A stretch of 64,000 bases of DNA from Betaproteobacteria bacterium Ga0074130 (GCA_001464495.1 LNDZ01000018.1:1-64000), one strand, 5' to 3'; shown: positions 19,773 to 29,079, counted from the first letter of the stretch. The notes: generated by a model not told the origin, from the sequence alone. Translations and numbers: made by a program.

Positions 19773-20738
19773 ATGGAATTCAAAGACTATTACGCCACGC
19801 TGGGAGTGCCCCGCACCGCGACAGAGGATGAGATCAAACGCGCCTACCGCAAGCTGGCGCGCAAGTACCATCCCGACGTCAGCAAAGAGCCAGATGCCGA
19901 AGTGCGCTTCAAAGCGCTTGGCGAAGCCTACAAGGTGCTCAAGACGGCGGAGTCTCGGGCAGCCTATGATCGAATGGGCAGCGACTGGAAAGCGGGACAG
20001 GACTTTCAACCGCCACCTAACTGGGATGCCGGCTTTGAATTTGGCGGCGCAGGGGGTGCTGATGGCGCTGGCTATGCCGGCAATGAAAAGTCATTCAGCG
20101 ATTTGTTTGAGTCCTTGTTCGGCAAAGGTGCTGGGCCGTCACAGCAACATCGTCGCTCGGAATCAAGCCGTGGTGAGGACCACCACGCCAAGGTCATGAT
20201 CGATCTGGAAGATGCCTATCTGGGCGCGCAGCGCAGTATCTCGCTGCAGATGCCAGCGTTCGACTCAGCAGGCAATTTGGTCAACCAGCTACGCACATTG
20301 AACGTCAGCATTCCCAAAGGCGTGCGTGCCGGGCAGCGCCTCCGTCTGGTCGGGCAGGGCAGTCCGGGTGCTTCGGGGATGGCTGCCGGGGCGGGAGATT
20401 TATATCTTGAAATTGTCTTCAAGCCACACGCCGGTTTTCGGGTGGATAAGCGCGATGTCTATCTCGACTTGCCTGTCAGTCCATGGGAGGCCACCCTCGG
20501 TGCTACCGTCACAGTACCCATGCCTGATGGCGCTGTGCAACTCTCTGTCCCTGCTGCTTCCACCGGCGGCCGCAAGTTGCGCCTTAAGGGTAAGGGTATC
20601 CCCTCTCACCCACCGGGGGATCTGTATGCCGTGCTGAATATCGCTTTGCCACCCGCCGATACCGAGGCCGCCAAAGCTGCGTATCGAGAGATGGAAGTGG
20701 CCTTTGATTTCGATCCGCGCGCACACCTGAAAGGATGA
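19773..20738 (+). CDS. cbpA: DnaJ-like co-chaperone CbpA
   Basis: CbpA is a J-domain co-chaperone of DnaK and, in some bacteria, a curved-DNA-binding nucleoid protein. The 321-aa product has an N-terminal J domain (residues about 5-70, with the HPD motif in KYHPDVSKEP), a Gly-rich linker, no zinc-finger repeats, and two C-terminal substrate-binding beta domains. It overlaps cbpM (ATGA), which encodes its inhibitor. No strong ribosome site is seen before the ATG. Confidence 0.95.
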   Translation: MEFKDYYATLGVPRTATEDEIKRAYRKLARKYHPDVSKEPDAEVRFKALGEAYKVLKTAESRAAYDRMGSDWKAGQDFQPPPNWDAGFEFGGAGGADGAGYAGNEKSFSDLFESLFGKGAGPSQQHRRSESSRGEDHHAKVMIDLEDAYLGAQRSISLQMPAFDSAGNLVNQLRTLNVSIPKGVRAGQRLRLVGQGSPGASGMAAGAGDLYLEIVFKPHAGFRVDKRDVYLDLPVSPWEATLGATVTVPMPDGAVQLSVPAASTGGRKLRLKGKGIPSHPPGDLYAVLNIALPPADTEAAKAAYREMEVAFDFDPRAHLKG

Positions 20739-21079
20739 ATAGCATGGCTAACGACAACACCATTTACTTACATGGCCAGATCCTTGATGAACACACTCAC
20801 CTCACTTATACCGAGCTGTGTCGAGCGTCTGCCTTGGAAGATGAGCAAGTAACGGCGCTCGTATTGGAAGGCGTGATCGAACCCATCGAGCGTGATGCAG
20901 CGACGGACGCTGACCCTACTCACTGGCAGTTTTGTGGGGTGGCGTTGCAGCGCGCGGTTGTTGCACGCCGCCTCACCCGTGATCTGGAAGTGAACCTGGC
21001 CGGCGTGGCACTCGCGTTTGAGTTAATGGATCAGATTGCGGATCTGAAATCACGCCTTGGGCGATGTTCAAAAGCCTAG
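20735..21079 (+). CDS. cbpM: Chaperone modulator CbpM
   Basis: CbpM binds the J domain of CbpA and blocks its co-chaperone and DNA-binding activities. The 114-aa product has the family's MerR-like N-terminal helix pattern (TYTELCRASALEDEQVTALVLEGVIEP) and a C-terminal helix LAGVALAFELMDQIADLKSRL. The start overlaps cbpA by 4 bp; an internal ATG at 20744 is an alternative with a ribosome site. The fixed cbpA-cbpM order strongly supports the call. Confidence 0.9.
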   Translation: MNSMANDNTIYLHGQILDEHTHLTYTELCRASALEDEQVTALVLEGVIEPIERDAATDADPTHWQFCGVALQRAVVARRLTRDLEVNLAGVALAFELMDQIADLKSRLGRCSKA

Positions 21080-21096
21080 GCGGTTTTTTCTGCGCA

Positions 21097-21132
21097 TAAA
21101 AAATGGGCAGCGCCTTTCAAAGCGCTGCCCAT
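21097..21132 (-). terminator. Intrinsic terminator downstream of the stress-protein gene
   Basis: Perfect 11-bp arms ATGGGCAGCGC (21103-21113) and GCGCTGCCCAT (21122-21132) with an 8-nt loop. On the minus strand a T-run follows (plus-strand A-run 21098-21103). Convergent cbpM transcripts would also meet this stem. Confidence 0.8.
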
Positions 21133-21137
21133 TCACT

Positions 21138-21641
21138 TTAAGCAGCTGCCCAAGCCTTTGAGCCTTCGAGTGTGATGCACGCACCAGCAACTTCCTTGAC
21201 ATTGCCGTGCACCATCAACACAAATTTGTCGGCCTTCACTGCCGTCTCGTATTTGATAACTTGGTTCTTGGGCACACCAATTTGGCTGAGCGCAGCACCA
21301 AGCGCAGACACACCACCCACAATGGCTGCGCCTTCAAGCACGCTGACCAGCGTTGCAACCAAAGGCCCCGCCATGGCGACTAGCCCGAGCCCCGGGAACA
21401 CAAAGATGGCCGGTGCGACCAGCGCACCCCAGAGTGCGCCCCAGAACGCCCCAACGCCGCCCCAAGCCTTAATCCTGTCGCCAACGGTATAGAAACCGAT
21501 GGGGTGTTCTTCGCTGTGATAGCCCTTGCCAACCAGCGACAGTTGTTTCATGTCGAAGCCTGACTTGCTCAGTGAGCGAATCGCTTCTTCAGCCTCTGTG
21601 TGCGTGTTGTAAATGAATGCGGGAGTTTTTTGATGATCCAT
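21138..21641 (-). CDS. Glycine-rich membrane-inserting stress protein (YflT/DUF1269-like)
   Basis: 167 aa from the ATG at 21641, which follows a GGAAG ribosome site; longer upstream frames run through the intergenic region. The N-terminal ferredoxin-like half (TPAFIYNTHTEAEEAIRSLSKSGFDMKQLSLVGKG) resembles general stress proteins. The centre is a long Gly/Ala hydrophobic stretch (WGGVGAFWGALWGALVAPAIFVFPGLG...), and the C-terminus returns to an alpha/beta motif. The molecular role is unknown. The neighbours (BON protein, P-type ATPase, CbpA) point to a stress-response block. Confidence 0.75.
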   Translation of the reverse strand: MDHQKTPAFIYNTHTEAEEAIRSLSKSGFDMKQLSLVGKGYHSEEHPIGFYTVGDRIKAWGGVGAFWGALWGALVAPAIFVFPGLGLVAMAGPLVATLVSVLEGAAIVGGVSALGAALSQIGVPKNQVIKYETAVKADKFVLMVHGNVKEVAGACITLEGSKAWAAA

Positions 21642-21729
21642 GATGCTTCCTTTGCGGGCCGCGCGGGCCTGATATGAGGGAGTGCGGGTGCGGCAGTGCC
21701 TTATCTTGCGCACTGCCGAGTCGGGCGAC

Positions 21730-22380
21730 TTACCAATCGACACGCATCTTGTCGATAACACTGCGTACGCCCGGCGTGCTCCAGGCCGAGTGACGCGCTG
21801 TGTCACGTTCCGCCCAACTGTGAATGGTCCCGGCCAACGTGACTTCGTCACCTTCCACCGCCACTGTGATGTGTCCATCCAGCTGGTGATTGCGCTTCAG
21901 TGCGGCCTCAATATCGCTTTTGACAATGGCAGGGGTCAGCTTGGGTTGTATTGAAATTTCATTACTCAATCCCTTTACACCCATCAGGTGGCGCACAGCG
22001 GCGGCGATGCCTTGACGCTGAAACTCCCAATTCACCTGACCAGACAGCGTGATCCAGCCTTCCTCGACCATGACTTGAATGCTGCCCTTGGGGTAGTAGG
22101 TCAGCCACTCGATCACGTTTTCTGCGGCACGGGCAATGTCCGCATCCAGTCGCTGGTTGTCACCAAACAGCTTGACCTTGATTTCAACTGCCAAGGCCTT
22201 CACGCCCGATACGCGTTGCGCGGCGTGTTCTGCGTCGCCCTTTTGTGCAAAGGTATCCACATGGCCGCTGAGCGTCACAATCCCATCTTGTACTTCAACG
22301 CCAATCTGGGCAGCGTTGATCGACGGCTCCCACTTAAGCTCGGCGAGCACATCCTGCTGTAGTTCAGTATCTGTTTTCAT
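21730..22380 (-). CDS. Triple BON-domain protein
   Basis: 216-aa cytosolic protein made of three consecutive BON domains, each with the G-x-V-T-L-x-G-x-V/I signature: DGIVTLSGHVD, EGWITLSGQVN and GDEVTLAGTIH. BON domains of this type are common in osmotic-stress proteins and are thought to bind membranes or other ligands. I start at the ATG at 22380, which gives the common family N-terminus MKTDTELQQDV; an in-frame ATG at 22389 is possible. No signal peptide is present. It lies between the stress protein and the P-type ATPase on the same strand. Confidence 0.85.
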   Translation of the reverse strand: MKTDTELQQDVLAELKWEPSINAAQIGVEVQDGIVTLSGHVDTFAQKGDAEHAAQRVSGVKALAVEIKVKLFGDNQRLDADIARAAENVIEWLTYYPKGSIQVMVEEGWITLSGQVNWEFQRQGIAAAVRHLMGVKGLSNEISIQPKLTPAIVKSDIEAALKRNHQLDGHITVAVEGDEVTLAGTIHSWAERDTARHSAWSTPGVRSVIDKMRVDW

Positions 22381-22452
22381 GATGACCATTACCCGTTGTA
22401 GAGGAAGGGTCACTATCGGCCACCTTTCTACTTCCCTCTGTACGGTAGCCTA

Positions 22453-24975
22453 CTAAGGAAACCGTCTGACCTTCCCAATCAAGGTCACGCTGATAAAGCC
22501 GAGCGCAATGGCGAGTAGTGTGTCGCTCAAGGGCGGCGGCGAAAAGCGCAGCAGCTCGCGGCTGACCGGCACCGTAATCGCCAACGCAATCAACACGGTG
22601 GCGGTGCCCAAAATGATCCAGAACGGTTTGCTCATCTTGGCGAGTGTGCGCAGGCTGGGGTTTTTGTGTGAGGTCACCATCACCAACGCAATGTTCGCTG
22701 CCATCAAACAGACGATCGCCAATGTTCTGGCCATGTCTTCCGCCATCCCGCTGCGCAAGCTGTACCAATAGGTGAGCAACGTTGCCCCCAGCGCCACTGC
22801 GCCATCCAGCGCGCCTTGAAGCAGCAACGCCTTGCCGATAATTAAGTCGGCCGCTGGCCGGGGCGGGCGCTGCATCAGGTCGTCGTCGGGTGGAATGGAT
22901 TCAAAGGCGATTGAGCACATCGGGTCGATCAGCATTTCCAGCAAGGCCACATGCATGGGGAGCAAGAGTGGTGGCAGGCCCATCAGCAGCGGCAGCAAGG
23001 CCAAGCCGGCAATCGGCACATGAATGGCGACGATATAGGTCATCACCTTGCGCAGGTTTTCAAAAATGCGCCGGCCCATATGCACGCCGCCAACAATACG
23101 GCTGAAGTCTTCATCGAGCAGCACAACCGTTGCCGCGGCGCGTGCTACATCGGTACCGCGCGCACCCATGGCAATGCCAATATGCGCGGCCTTGAGCGCC
23201 GGCGCATCGTTCACGCCATCGCCCGTCATGGCGACCACTTCACCCATGCGCTTCAATGTTTCCACCAGCCGCAGCTTTTGCGCCGGCATCACGCGCGCAA
23301 ACACGCGTACGTCGCGGAGTGCTTTGATCAGCGCCGCTTCGTCCATCGCTTCGATCTCGCTGCCGGTTAGCACACCGGCTGCGGTGGCAATGCCCGCTTC
23401 CTGGGCAATCGCCAGTGCCGTGGCCGGGTAGTCACCCGTGATCATTGCCACCTTGATGCCCGCGGTGTGCGCCAGTGTCACCGCAGGGGCCACCGTCTCG
23501 CGCAACGGGTCGGCTAGGCCAATCAGGCCTTCGAAGGCAAATTCGTAATCGTGTTGCTCGTCGGGTGGGGTTTCATCCGGGTGGGTCTGGCTGCTGCTGG
23601 CAACAGCGATGACACGTAGGCCACGCGCAGCGAGCTGCTGCACCTGCGCTAGTAGCTGTGCCGTGGCTGTTGCATCCATGTGGCATAGATTGGCAATTGC
23701 CTCCGGCGCGCCTTTCGCACCCACCGCAAACGTGCCGTCATCACGCACCCATGCGCGCGACATCGCCAGCAATTGCGGCGTCAGCTCGTATTCTTCTTCC
23801 AGCGTCCAGCTGGGGTGTAGGTGCTCAGTTGAGGCCAAGGTGCGCTCGCCCAGCTCGACCACCGCCTGATCCATGGGGTCCACACCCTTGCGGCGCGAGG
23901 CCAGCAGCGCGTATTCGAGCACGCGATGCGCCTCCTCCGGCAATGTCTTTGCCGCTTTATCAATATCGATGAACTGGCCGTTGGCGAAGAGCACGCTGAC
24001 ACGCATGCGGTTTTCGGTCAGGGTGCCTGTCTTGTCCACGCACAGCATCGTCGCCGCGCCCAGTGTCTCGATCACAGCGGGGCGGCGCACCAGCACCTTA
24101 CCCTGCGCCAATCGCCACGCACCGAGTGCAAGGAACACTGTCAGCGCCATGGGGAATTCTTCTGGCAGCATCGACATCGCCACTGCAATGCCGGACAGCA
24201 CACCCTGCATCCATTCACCGCGCTGCAGTCCGTACCACAGCACCAAGCAAGCGCTGATGACCACCGCGCCGAGTGAAAACCAGCGCACGAACTTCTTAAC
24301 GACCCGCTGCAGCAGCGTGTCCTCCGGCGCAATGCTCGCCAGCGTCGAGCCAATCTGCCCAATCTGGCTGTGAATGCCGGTGGTGGTGACTTCGGCCATG
24401 CCGTGGCCTGTCACGATCAGCGTGCCGGCAAACACAAAGGGCTGGTCGTCTCCGCCGGGTGTGGCGGGTGTGGCAGGTGCGTCTTCCGCCGAGGCCTGTT
24501 TGCGCACTGGCACACTCTCGCCCGTCAGCAGCGATTCATCCACCGCCAGATCAGAGGCCTTGCGCACCCGCGCATCGGCGGCAATACGCTCGCCTTCTGC
24601 CAACAACAGGGTGTCGCCGGGCACCACCTCACTCGCATCAATCTGCACTACGTGACCATCACGCATCACGCGCGCCAAGGGCGACGAGAGTGAGCGCAAG
24701 GCATCCAGTGCACGTTCGCTGCGCCGCTCCTGCACGATGACTAAACCAATGGAGAACATTGCAAACACCGCCAGCACCATGCCCTCACGCACATCGCCAA
24801 GCAGCAGGTAAATGCCCGCCGCGCCGAGCAAGAGCAGAAACATGGGTTCGGTGAGAATGCCGATGCAAGTGCGCCAGAAGCCGCGTTGTTCTTGCTGGTC
24901 CAGCGCGTTGGGGCCATAGGTTTGCAAGCGGCTGGCGGCTTCAGCCTGACTCAATCCGTGTTCGTTCCAGGGCAT
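22453..24975 (-). CDS. Cation-translocating P-type ATPase
   Basis: 840-aa P2-like ATPase. An N-terminal cation-ATPase domain (HGLSQAEAASRLQTYGPNAL) leads to membrane helices, an actuator domain with TGES (151-154), the helix motif PEEFP (271-275), phosphorylated D314 in DKTGTLTEN, the hinge TGDGVNDAPALK and a C-terminal set of membrane helices. PEEFP-type pumps are usually annotated as Ca2+- or Mg2+-like transporters, but the ion cannot be fixed. The start at 24975 is chosen because it matches the family N-terminus; upstream frame extends 23 residues. Confidence 0.9.
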   Translation of the reverse strand: MPWNEHGLSQAEAASRLQTYGPNALDQQEQRGFWRTCIGILTEPMFLLLLGAAGIYLLLGDVREGMVLAVFAMFSIGLVIVQERRSERALDALRSLSSPLARVMRDGHVVQIDASEVVPGDTLLLAEGERIAADARVRKASDLAVDESLLTGESVPVRKQASAEDAPATPATPGGDDQPFVFAGTLIVTGHGMAEVTTTGIHSQIGQIGSTLASIAPEDTLLQRVVKKFVRWFSLGAVVISACLVLWYGLQRGEWMQGVLSGIAVAMSMLPEEFPMALTVFLALGAWRLAQGKVLVRRPAVIETLGAATMLCVDKTGTLTENRMRVSVLFANGQFIDIDKAAKTLPEEAHRVLEYALLASRRKGVDPMDQAVVELGERTLASTEHLHPSWTLEEEYELTPQLLAMSRAWVRDDGTFAVGAKGAPEAIANLCHMDATATAQLLAQVQQLAARGLRVIAVASSSQTHPDETPPDEQHDYEFAFEGLIGLADPLRETVAPAVTLAHTAGIKVAMITGDYPATALAIAQEAGIATAAGVLTGSEIEAMDEAALIKALRDVRVFARVMPAQKLRLVETLKRMGEVVAMTGDGVNDAPALKAAHIGIAMGARGTDVARAAATVVLLDEDFSRIVGGVHMGRRIFENLRKVMTYIVAIHVPIAGLALLPLLMGLPPLLLPMHVALLEMLIDPMCSIAFESIPPDDDLMQRPPRPAADLIIGKALLLQGALDGAVALGATLLTYWYSLRSGMAEDMARTLAIVCLMAANIALVMVTSHKNPSLRTLAKMSKPFWIILGTATVLIALAITVPVSRELLRFSPPPLSDTLLAIALGFISVTLIGKVRRFP

Positions 24976-25139
24976 GGCATGTGACCGGTGAGGAAAGAGG
25001 GCGCATAACGACTGCGCTAAGCCCACTGTAGCCTGCATTGCCATCGAGCCGGGTTGATATCTGTCAATTGCACCGAAACTAGCCCGCCCTGAGATAATGC
25101 GCGCCTGATTACGTTTCCGGCGTTACCGCCGCTCTCCGC

Positions 25140-25844
25140 ATGTCCCAGTTCAATGTTCGCCTTGCCAAGCCCCTGACCCAAACCGAGTTCAGTGAGCTTG
25201 ACCGCTTCCTCTCGTCCGACCTCACTTCCGAGCACACCATGATGGTGGATACGCTCGATGGCTTCCTCACTGCCATTGCGCTGGGGCCCATTGACATCCC
25301 TGTGCCACAGTGGCTGCCCCGTGTCTGGGGGCCAGAAGACAAGGACACGCCGCGCTTCCGTAATGCCGAGCAGGCCGACCGCATCCTTGCCCTCATCGTG
25401 CGCCAGCTCAACGGCATCATGCGTACCCTGCAGCTCGATCTGGAAAACTACAGCCCCATCGTCGATGTGGTCGAGCATGAGGGCGAAGATTACGACGACG
25501 CCGAAATGTGGGCCTTCGGCTTCATGGCCGGCATCAACCTCGCGCGCACCGCATGGCAACCCGTATTTGAGCAGCCAGACGTGCTGGAATCCCTCAAGCC
25601 AGTTTTCCTGCTCAGTGCCAAGAACCTGACCGACGAGCAAAAGCAGCTCGTCGCCACGCCGCAGCAGCGCGCCGCCTTGGCCGCAGAGCTGCCCGCCGCC
25701 GTTGCCGTGCTCTACAACTTCTGGCAACCCTTCCGCAAGGCCGAAGCCCCAGCACCCATGCGTGCTGCCCCCAAGGCTGGCCGCAACGACCCCTGCCCGT
25801 GTGGCAGCGGCAACAAGTTCAAGAAGTGCTGCGGCGCTGACTAA
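25140..25844 (+). CDS. YecA/UPF0149 family protein with SEC-C zinc-binding tail
   Basis: 234 aa. Residues about 10-195 form the UPF0149 (YgfB/YecA) helical domain ([12 protein letters not shown] is its signature). The C-terminus is a SEC-C motif, [18 protein letters not shown], which binds Zn2+ and in SecA contacts SecB and ribosomes. YecA proteins are thought to assist secretion or ribosome-associated targeting. It stands alone, divergent from the ATPase gene. Confidence 0.9.
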   Translation: MSQFNVRLAKPLTQTEFSELDRFLSSDLTSEHTMMVDTLDGFLTAIALGPIDIPVPQWLPRVWGPEDKDTPRFRNAEQADRILALIVRQLNGIMRTLQLDLENYSPIVDVVEHEGEDYDDAEMWAFGFMAGINLARTAWQPVFEQPDVLESLKPVFLLSAKNLTDEQKQLVATPQQRAALAAELPAAVAVLYNFWQPFRKAEAPAPMRAAPKAGRNDPCPCGSGNKFKKCCGAD

Positions 25845-25867
25845 GCAGACTAAGACGACTAGGGCGA

Positions 25868-26242
25868 CTACGCGGAATACGCTGGCTGCGGATCCAACGG
25901 TTCGTAGCCAGCCTCTGCCGGTGTTACCACCGAAATAAAGATCAGCGGGTCAGGGTGCGGGTTGTGCACCCCATGCACATGGCCAATCGGAGCAACCGCA
26001 ATATCGCCGGCCACCAACGGCAGTGTGGCCCCAGCCTCGTTGATCAGGTACTCGCCCTTGCCTGAGAGGATGGTCCAGGTGTCTTGCCCGTGTGGGTGCA
26101 CATGCGCCGCAATGCGCTGCCCTTGCGCCACATGCCATGCAACCACGACCGTTTCTGGCGTCGTCGTCACCACGGATCGAATTGGTTCGCCCGTGCTTGG
26201 CTGCAAAAAGTCCCGGCTGTGAAAGGTGCGCTGCATGCTCAT
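25868..26242 (-). CDS. Small cupin-domain protein
   Basis: 124-aa single-domain cupin. Metal-ligand motifs are seen as HVHPHGQDTW in cupin motif 1 and HVHGVHNP in motif 2. The ATG at 26242 follows an AGGGAGA ribosome site, so the longer upstream frame is rejected. Substrate unknown; such small cupins can be sensors or dioxygenase-like enzymes. It converges with the SEC-C gene, 24 bp apart. Confidence 0.8.
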   Translation of the reverse strand: MSMQRTFHSRDFLQPSTGEPIRSVVTTTPETVVVAWHVAQGQRIAAHVHPHGQDTWTILSGKGEYLINEAGATLPLVAGDIAVAPIGHVHGVHNPHPDPLIFISVVTPAEAGYEPLDPQPAYSA

Positions 26243-26414
26243 CGTTCTCTCCCTGTCGTGATGGCAAGCAAGGTGCCGTGCCATGACGATTAGACGACGA
26301 TCAGCCGTGCTTTCTTACAGGCGAGCCCAATGAATAATTCACGGCAACCATCAGTCAAATCTTTCCTGCGGCTGCGGTGCCGGCCTGCTGCTTCTCTGCC
26401 AACGTAAGGAAAAC

Positions 26415-26801
26415 TCAGCGTATCAGCAGCGCGCCAAGCAAGTAAATGGCGCTAGTCAACAGCACCGAAAATGTCATCACCATGCCAACCACGCGGAAGC
26501 GGAAGTTCTCCCGTTGTTGGCGCATGCCATAGGCGTGTGACAGCCGCGCAATCAACAAGGTGCAGCCCAGTGCATGCACAACCCAAGGGCGAGCTGCCAC
26601 CAATTCAACCAGCAGTATCAACACCAGTGCCATGGGCACATACTCGGCAAAGTTCGCATGCACGCGGATGGCGCGCAGTAGCTCCGGGTTGTCGGCATGG
26701 CCGAGGCCGATCCGCAGCCGCCGACGGATGCGGATCGTGCGCATACTTAGATACACGAACAGGATGGCAAGCAACGACGCATAAATCGGAAGAATCATCA
26801 T
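26415..26801 (-). CDS. MAPEG-family membrane protein
   Basis: 128-aa integral membrane protein with four predicted helices. It carries the MAPEG pattern: a cytosolic basic loop RIRRRLRIGLGHADNPELLRAIRVHANFAEYVP, followed by helices. Eukaryotic relatives are glutathione transferases or leukotriene synthases; the bacterial YecN-like group has no settled function. Two adjacent ATG codons (26801, 26798) could start translation. Confidence 0.88.
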   Translation of the reverse strand: MMILPIYASLLAILFVYLSMRTIRIRRRLRIGLGHADNPELLRAIRVHANFAEYVPMALVLILLVELVAARPWVVHALGCTLLIARLSHAYGMRQQRENFRFRVVGMVMTFSVLLTSAIYLLGALLIR

Positions 26802-26851
26802 GGTTGCTGCCCCGTGTTGATTGAATACATGGTTGCGCCTGAGTTCAGCCT

Positions 26852-27766
26852 TCAGGCAACGACACCCGGCAGGGTGAGGAAATAATCAGCGAGTGCAGCA
26901 ATTGATTGGCGCACTTTGGCTGGCTGCGCATCGCGTTGCGGTGTGACTGCCCAAATGTCGAGCGGCGGTAATTGCCAGTCTGGCAGTAAGCGTACCAGAC
27001 GGCCGCTGCGGATATCCGCGTCGACATCAATGCTGCCGAGTAAGCCCAACCCCATGCCAGACAGACACATCTGTTGCACTGAAAGTTGATTGTTGCTCAT
27101 CACCCGTGGCGTGAGTTGCAGCGTAATGCTCTCTGCAGATTTACTTTTACGTTTGAGCGTGTTGGCAAGCGCCAATGAGAGCGTACTGGTGTTCAATCCG
27201 AGCCAGGTATGGTCTTGCAGATCCGCTGGCGTGCTGATGGGCGAGTGCTGTGCCAAGTACGCTGGTGCAGCGCACACCCACACATCAAAGGCGCCCAGCC
27301 GCCGTGCCACCCAGTTCGAGTCGCTGAGGGGGCCGTAACGAATGGCGAGATCAATGCGCGATGCGATCAGGTCGATCGGCGCATCGTCCACCAGCAAGCT
27401 AAGACGCAGTTGCGGGTGCGCGCGCAGCAACTGGCCGAGCGCCGGCTCGATATGGCGACCAAAGCCAATGGTGGCCGAGAGACGCAGCTCACCGCTCGGC
27501 GTATCGCGCGAGGCGCTGAGCTCCGCCCGCGCTTGTTCCGCCGCTGTGACCAGTTCAGCGCAACGGACGTGGAAGCGTTCACCGGCTTCAGTGAGGGTCA
27601 GCTTGCGCGTAGAGCGGTGGAGCAGGGTGACGCCACCACTTTGCTCCAGCAGGCGCACCTGCTGGCTGACAGCAGAGGTGCTCATACCCAGCTCACGCGC
27701 GGCAGCGCTCATCGAGCGGTGGCGAACCACGGCGGCAAAGACAGCCATGCGGCGTAAATCATCCAT
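26852..27766 (-). CDS. LysR-family transcriptional regulator
   Basis: 304 aa. The N-terminal winged helix-turn-helix (MAVFAAVVRHRSMSAAARELGMSTSAVSQQVRLLEQ) is typical of LysR regulators; the rest is a periplasmic-binding-like effector domain. It is divergent from the NAD(P)-binding protein gene at 27867. An inverted repeat in the gap fits a LysR operator, so it probably controls that gene and itself. Confidence 0.92.
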   Translation of the reverse strand: MDDLRRMAVFAAVVRHRSMSAAARELGMSTSAVSQQVRLLEQSGGVTLLHRSTRKLTLTEAGERFHVRCAELVTAAEQARAELSASRDTPSGELRLSATIGFGRHIEPALGQLLRAHPQLRLSLLVDDAPIDLIASRIDLAIRYGPLSDSNWVARRLGAFDVWVCAAPAYLAQHSPISTPADLQDHTWLGLNTSTLSLALANTLKRKSKSAESITLQLTPRVMSNNQLSVQQMCLSGMGLGLLGSIDVDADIRSGRLVRLLPDWQLPPLDIWAVTPQRDAQPAKVRQSIAALADYFLTLPGVVA

Positions 27767-27768
27767 TG

Positions 27769-27783
27769 TTAAGCTTTGCTTAA
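27769..27783. promoter_or_regulatory. Candidate LysR operator (T-N11-A dyad)
   Basis: TTAAG (27769-27773), spacer CTTTG and CTTAA (27779-27783) form a perfect inverted repeat containing T-N11-A. It lies 2 bp before the lysR start and in the divergent gap to the reductase gene, the usual place for a LysR site. Confidence 0.6.
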
Positions 27784-27866
27784 AAGTGTTGGCCTATTTT
27801 GCCGTCTAGTGCATGGTTTGTGAAGTGAATACCATGGCTTCGTTACCCCATTCTCAGGAGACGAAC

Positions 27867-28508
27867 ATGAAGATCGCATTGATTGGCGCTACCGGTTTTG
27901 TTGGCGCGGCCGTATTGGCCGAGCTATTGCAACGCGGCCACAGCGTTGGCGCGCTGGCGCGCAACCCGGCCAAGCTCGCCGCACAAGACAAGCTCACCGT
28001 GATCAAAGCGGATGTCCTCGACAGCGAGCAAGTCGCCACTGCCGTGGCGGGTTACGACGCCGTGATCAGCGCCTACAACCCCGGCTGGACCAACCCGAAT
28101 ATCCACGACGAATTTCTACAAGGCAGCGAAGCCATTCTGGCGGGCCTGCGTATGGTCGGCGTGAAGCGCGTGCTGGTGGTGGGCGGCGCTGGCAGTCTGT
28201 ATCTGCCGGACGGCAGCCAACTGGTAGACAGCCCGGATTTCCCCGCCGAGTGGAAGCCTGGCGCGCTGGCCGCGCGCGAGCTGCTGAACCGTATCCGCAA
28301 GGACACCGTGCTCGACTGGACCTTCCTCTCGCCGCCCGTGCATCTGGAGCCGGGCGCCCATGAAGGCCCGTATCGCGTGAGTGAGGAAACCCCGATCATG
28401 GCCGGCAATGCACCGGGCCGCATCACCGTGGCCGATCTGGCCGTGGCGATTGTCGATGAAATCGAAACGCCAAAGTTTGTGCAGAAGCGATTTACGGTCG
28501 GCTACTGA
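27867..28508 (+). CDS. NAD(P)-binding atypical short-chain reductase
   Basis: 213 aa starting MKIALIGATGFVGAAVLAELLQRGH, a Rossmann fold with GATGFVG dinucleotide motif near residues 7-13. The ATG follows AGGAGA. The rest resembles NmrA/YwnB-like atypical SDR proteins, without a clear YxxxK catalytic pair. The divergent LysR gene is its likely regulator. Substrate unknown. Confidence 0.88.
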   Translation: MKIALIGATGFVGAAVLAELLQRGHSVGALARNPAKLAAQDKLTVIKADVLDSEQVATAVAGYDAVISAYNPGWTNPNIHDEFLQGSEAILAGLRMVGVKRVLVVGGAGSLYLPDGSQLVDSPDFPAEWKPGALAARELLNRIRKDTVLDWTFLSPPVHLEPGAHEGPYRVSEETPIMAGNAPGRITVADLAVAIVDEIETPKFVQKRFTVGY

Positions 28509-28542
28509 GGCGCGAGACGAAAACAGGGCGGTGTTGGCATAT

Positions 28543-28556
28543 GTTCGCTAGCGAAC
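28543..28556. promoter_or_regulatory. Perfect 14-bp palindrome upstream of the BON lipoprotein-like gene
   Basis: GTTCGCTAGCGAAC is its own reverse complement. A copy with one change lies at 19646-19659 before cbpA. Its position, about 140 bp before the next gene, fits an operator for an unidentified dimeric regulator. Confidence 0.45.
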
Positions 28557-28694
28557 GGAAAACCATGACGAATCGGCAAACAATGCTTTCTCGTCAAACC
28601 GCCCAGACGATCTGCCTCAACCGTTAATCGGTATCAACGAAAAAGGTGGCTAGCCCTGGTGGAATTGACTCATCTCAATACAGGAGTTTCCACC

Positions 28695-29024
28695 ATGCAA
28701 TCATTCAAGCGTATTTCCGCGACCTTAGTTGCACTGACATGTCTTACTGCCGTGGCCTATGCGGCTGAAAAAGCCGCTGAACCGACCCCCGCCAAGGAGA
28801 GCGCCGGTGACTACGTCAGCGACAGCTGGATCACCACCAAGGTGAAGACATCGCTGATGGAGGACAAGCTGGTCAAGGCCACCGAAGTCAATGTCGAAAC
28901 CTACAAGGGCACCGTTCAGCTCAGTGGCTTTGTTAGCTCAGAAGCTGCCATGGCCCAAGCCATCAAGGTTGCGCAGGGCGTTAAGGGCGTGACCTCGGTT
29001 AAGAACAACATGCGCGTCAAGTAA
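28695..29024 (+). CDS. Periplasmic single-BON-domain protein
   Basis: 109 aa from the ATG at 28695, which follows AGGAG. An N-terminal signal peptide (residues about 1-22, ending VAYAAE) is followed by one BON domain: SDSWITTKVKTSLMED, then KGTVQLSGFVSSE and the C-terminal VKGVTSVKNNMRVK. It resembles OsmY-type periplasmic stress proteins in half-size form. A 9-bp stem-loop follows the gene. Confidence 0.88.
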   Translation: MQSFKRISATLVALTCLTAVAYAAEKAAEPTPAKESAGDYVSDSWITTKVKTSLMEDKLVKATEVNVETYKGTVQLSGFVSSEAAMAQAIKVAQGVKGVTSVKNNMRVK

Positions 29025-29056
29025 GCGCGGCGTTGCCTCAGTAAGCAAGAAGCACC

Positions 29057-29079
29057 GGTCAGCACACAAAGTGCTGACC
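29057..29079 (+). terminator. Stem-loop after the BON gene, weak terminator
   Basis: Perfect arms GGTCAGCAC (29057-29065) and GTGCTGACC (29071-29079) with a 5-nt loop, 33 bp after the stop codon. Only a broken T-rich run follows, so termination would be weak or Rho-dependent. Confidence 0.45.
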
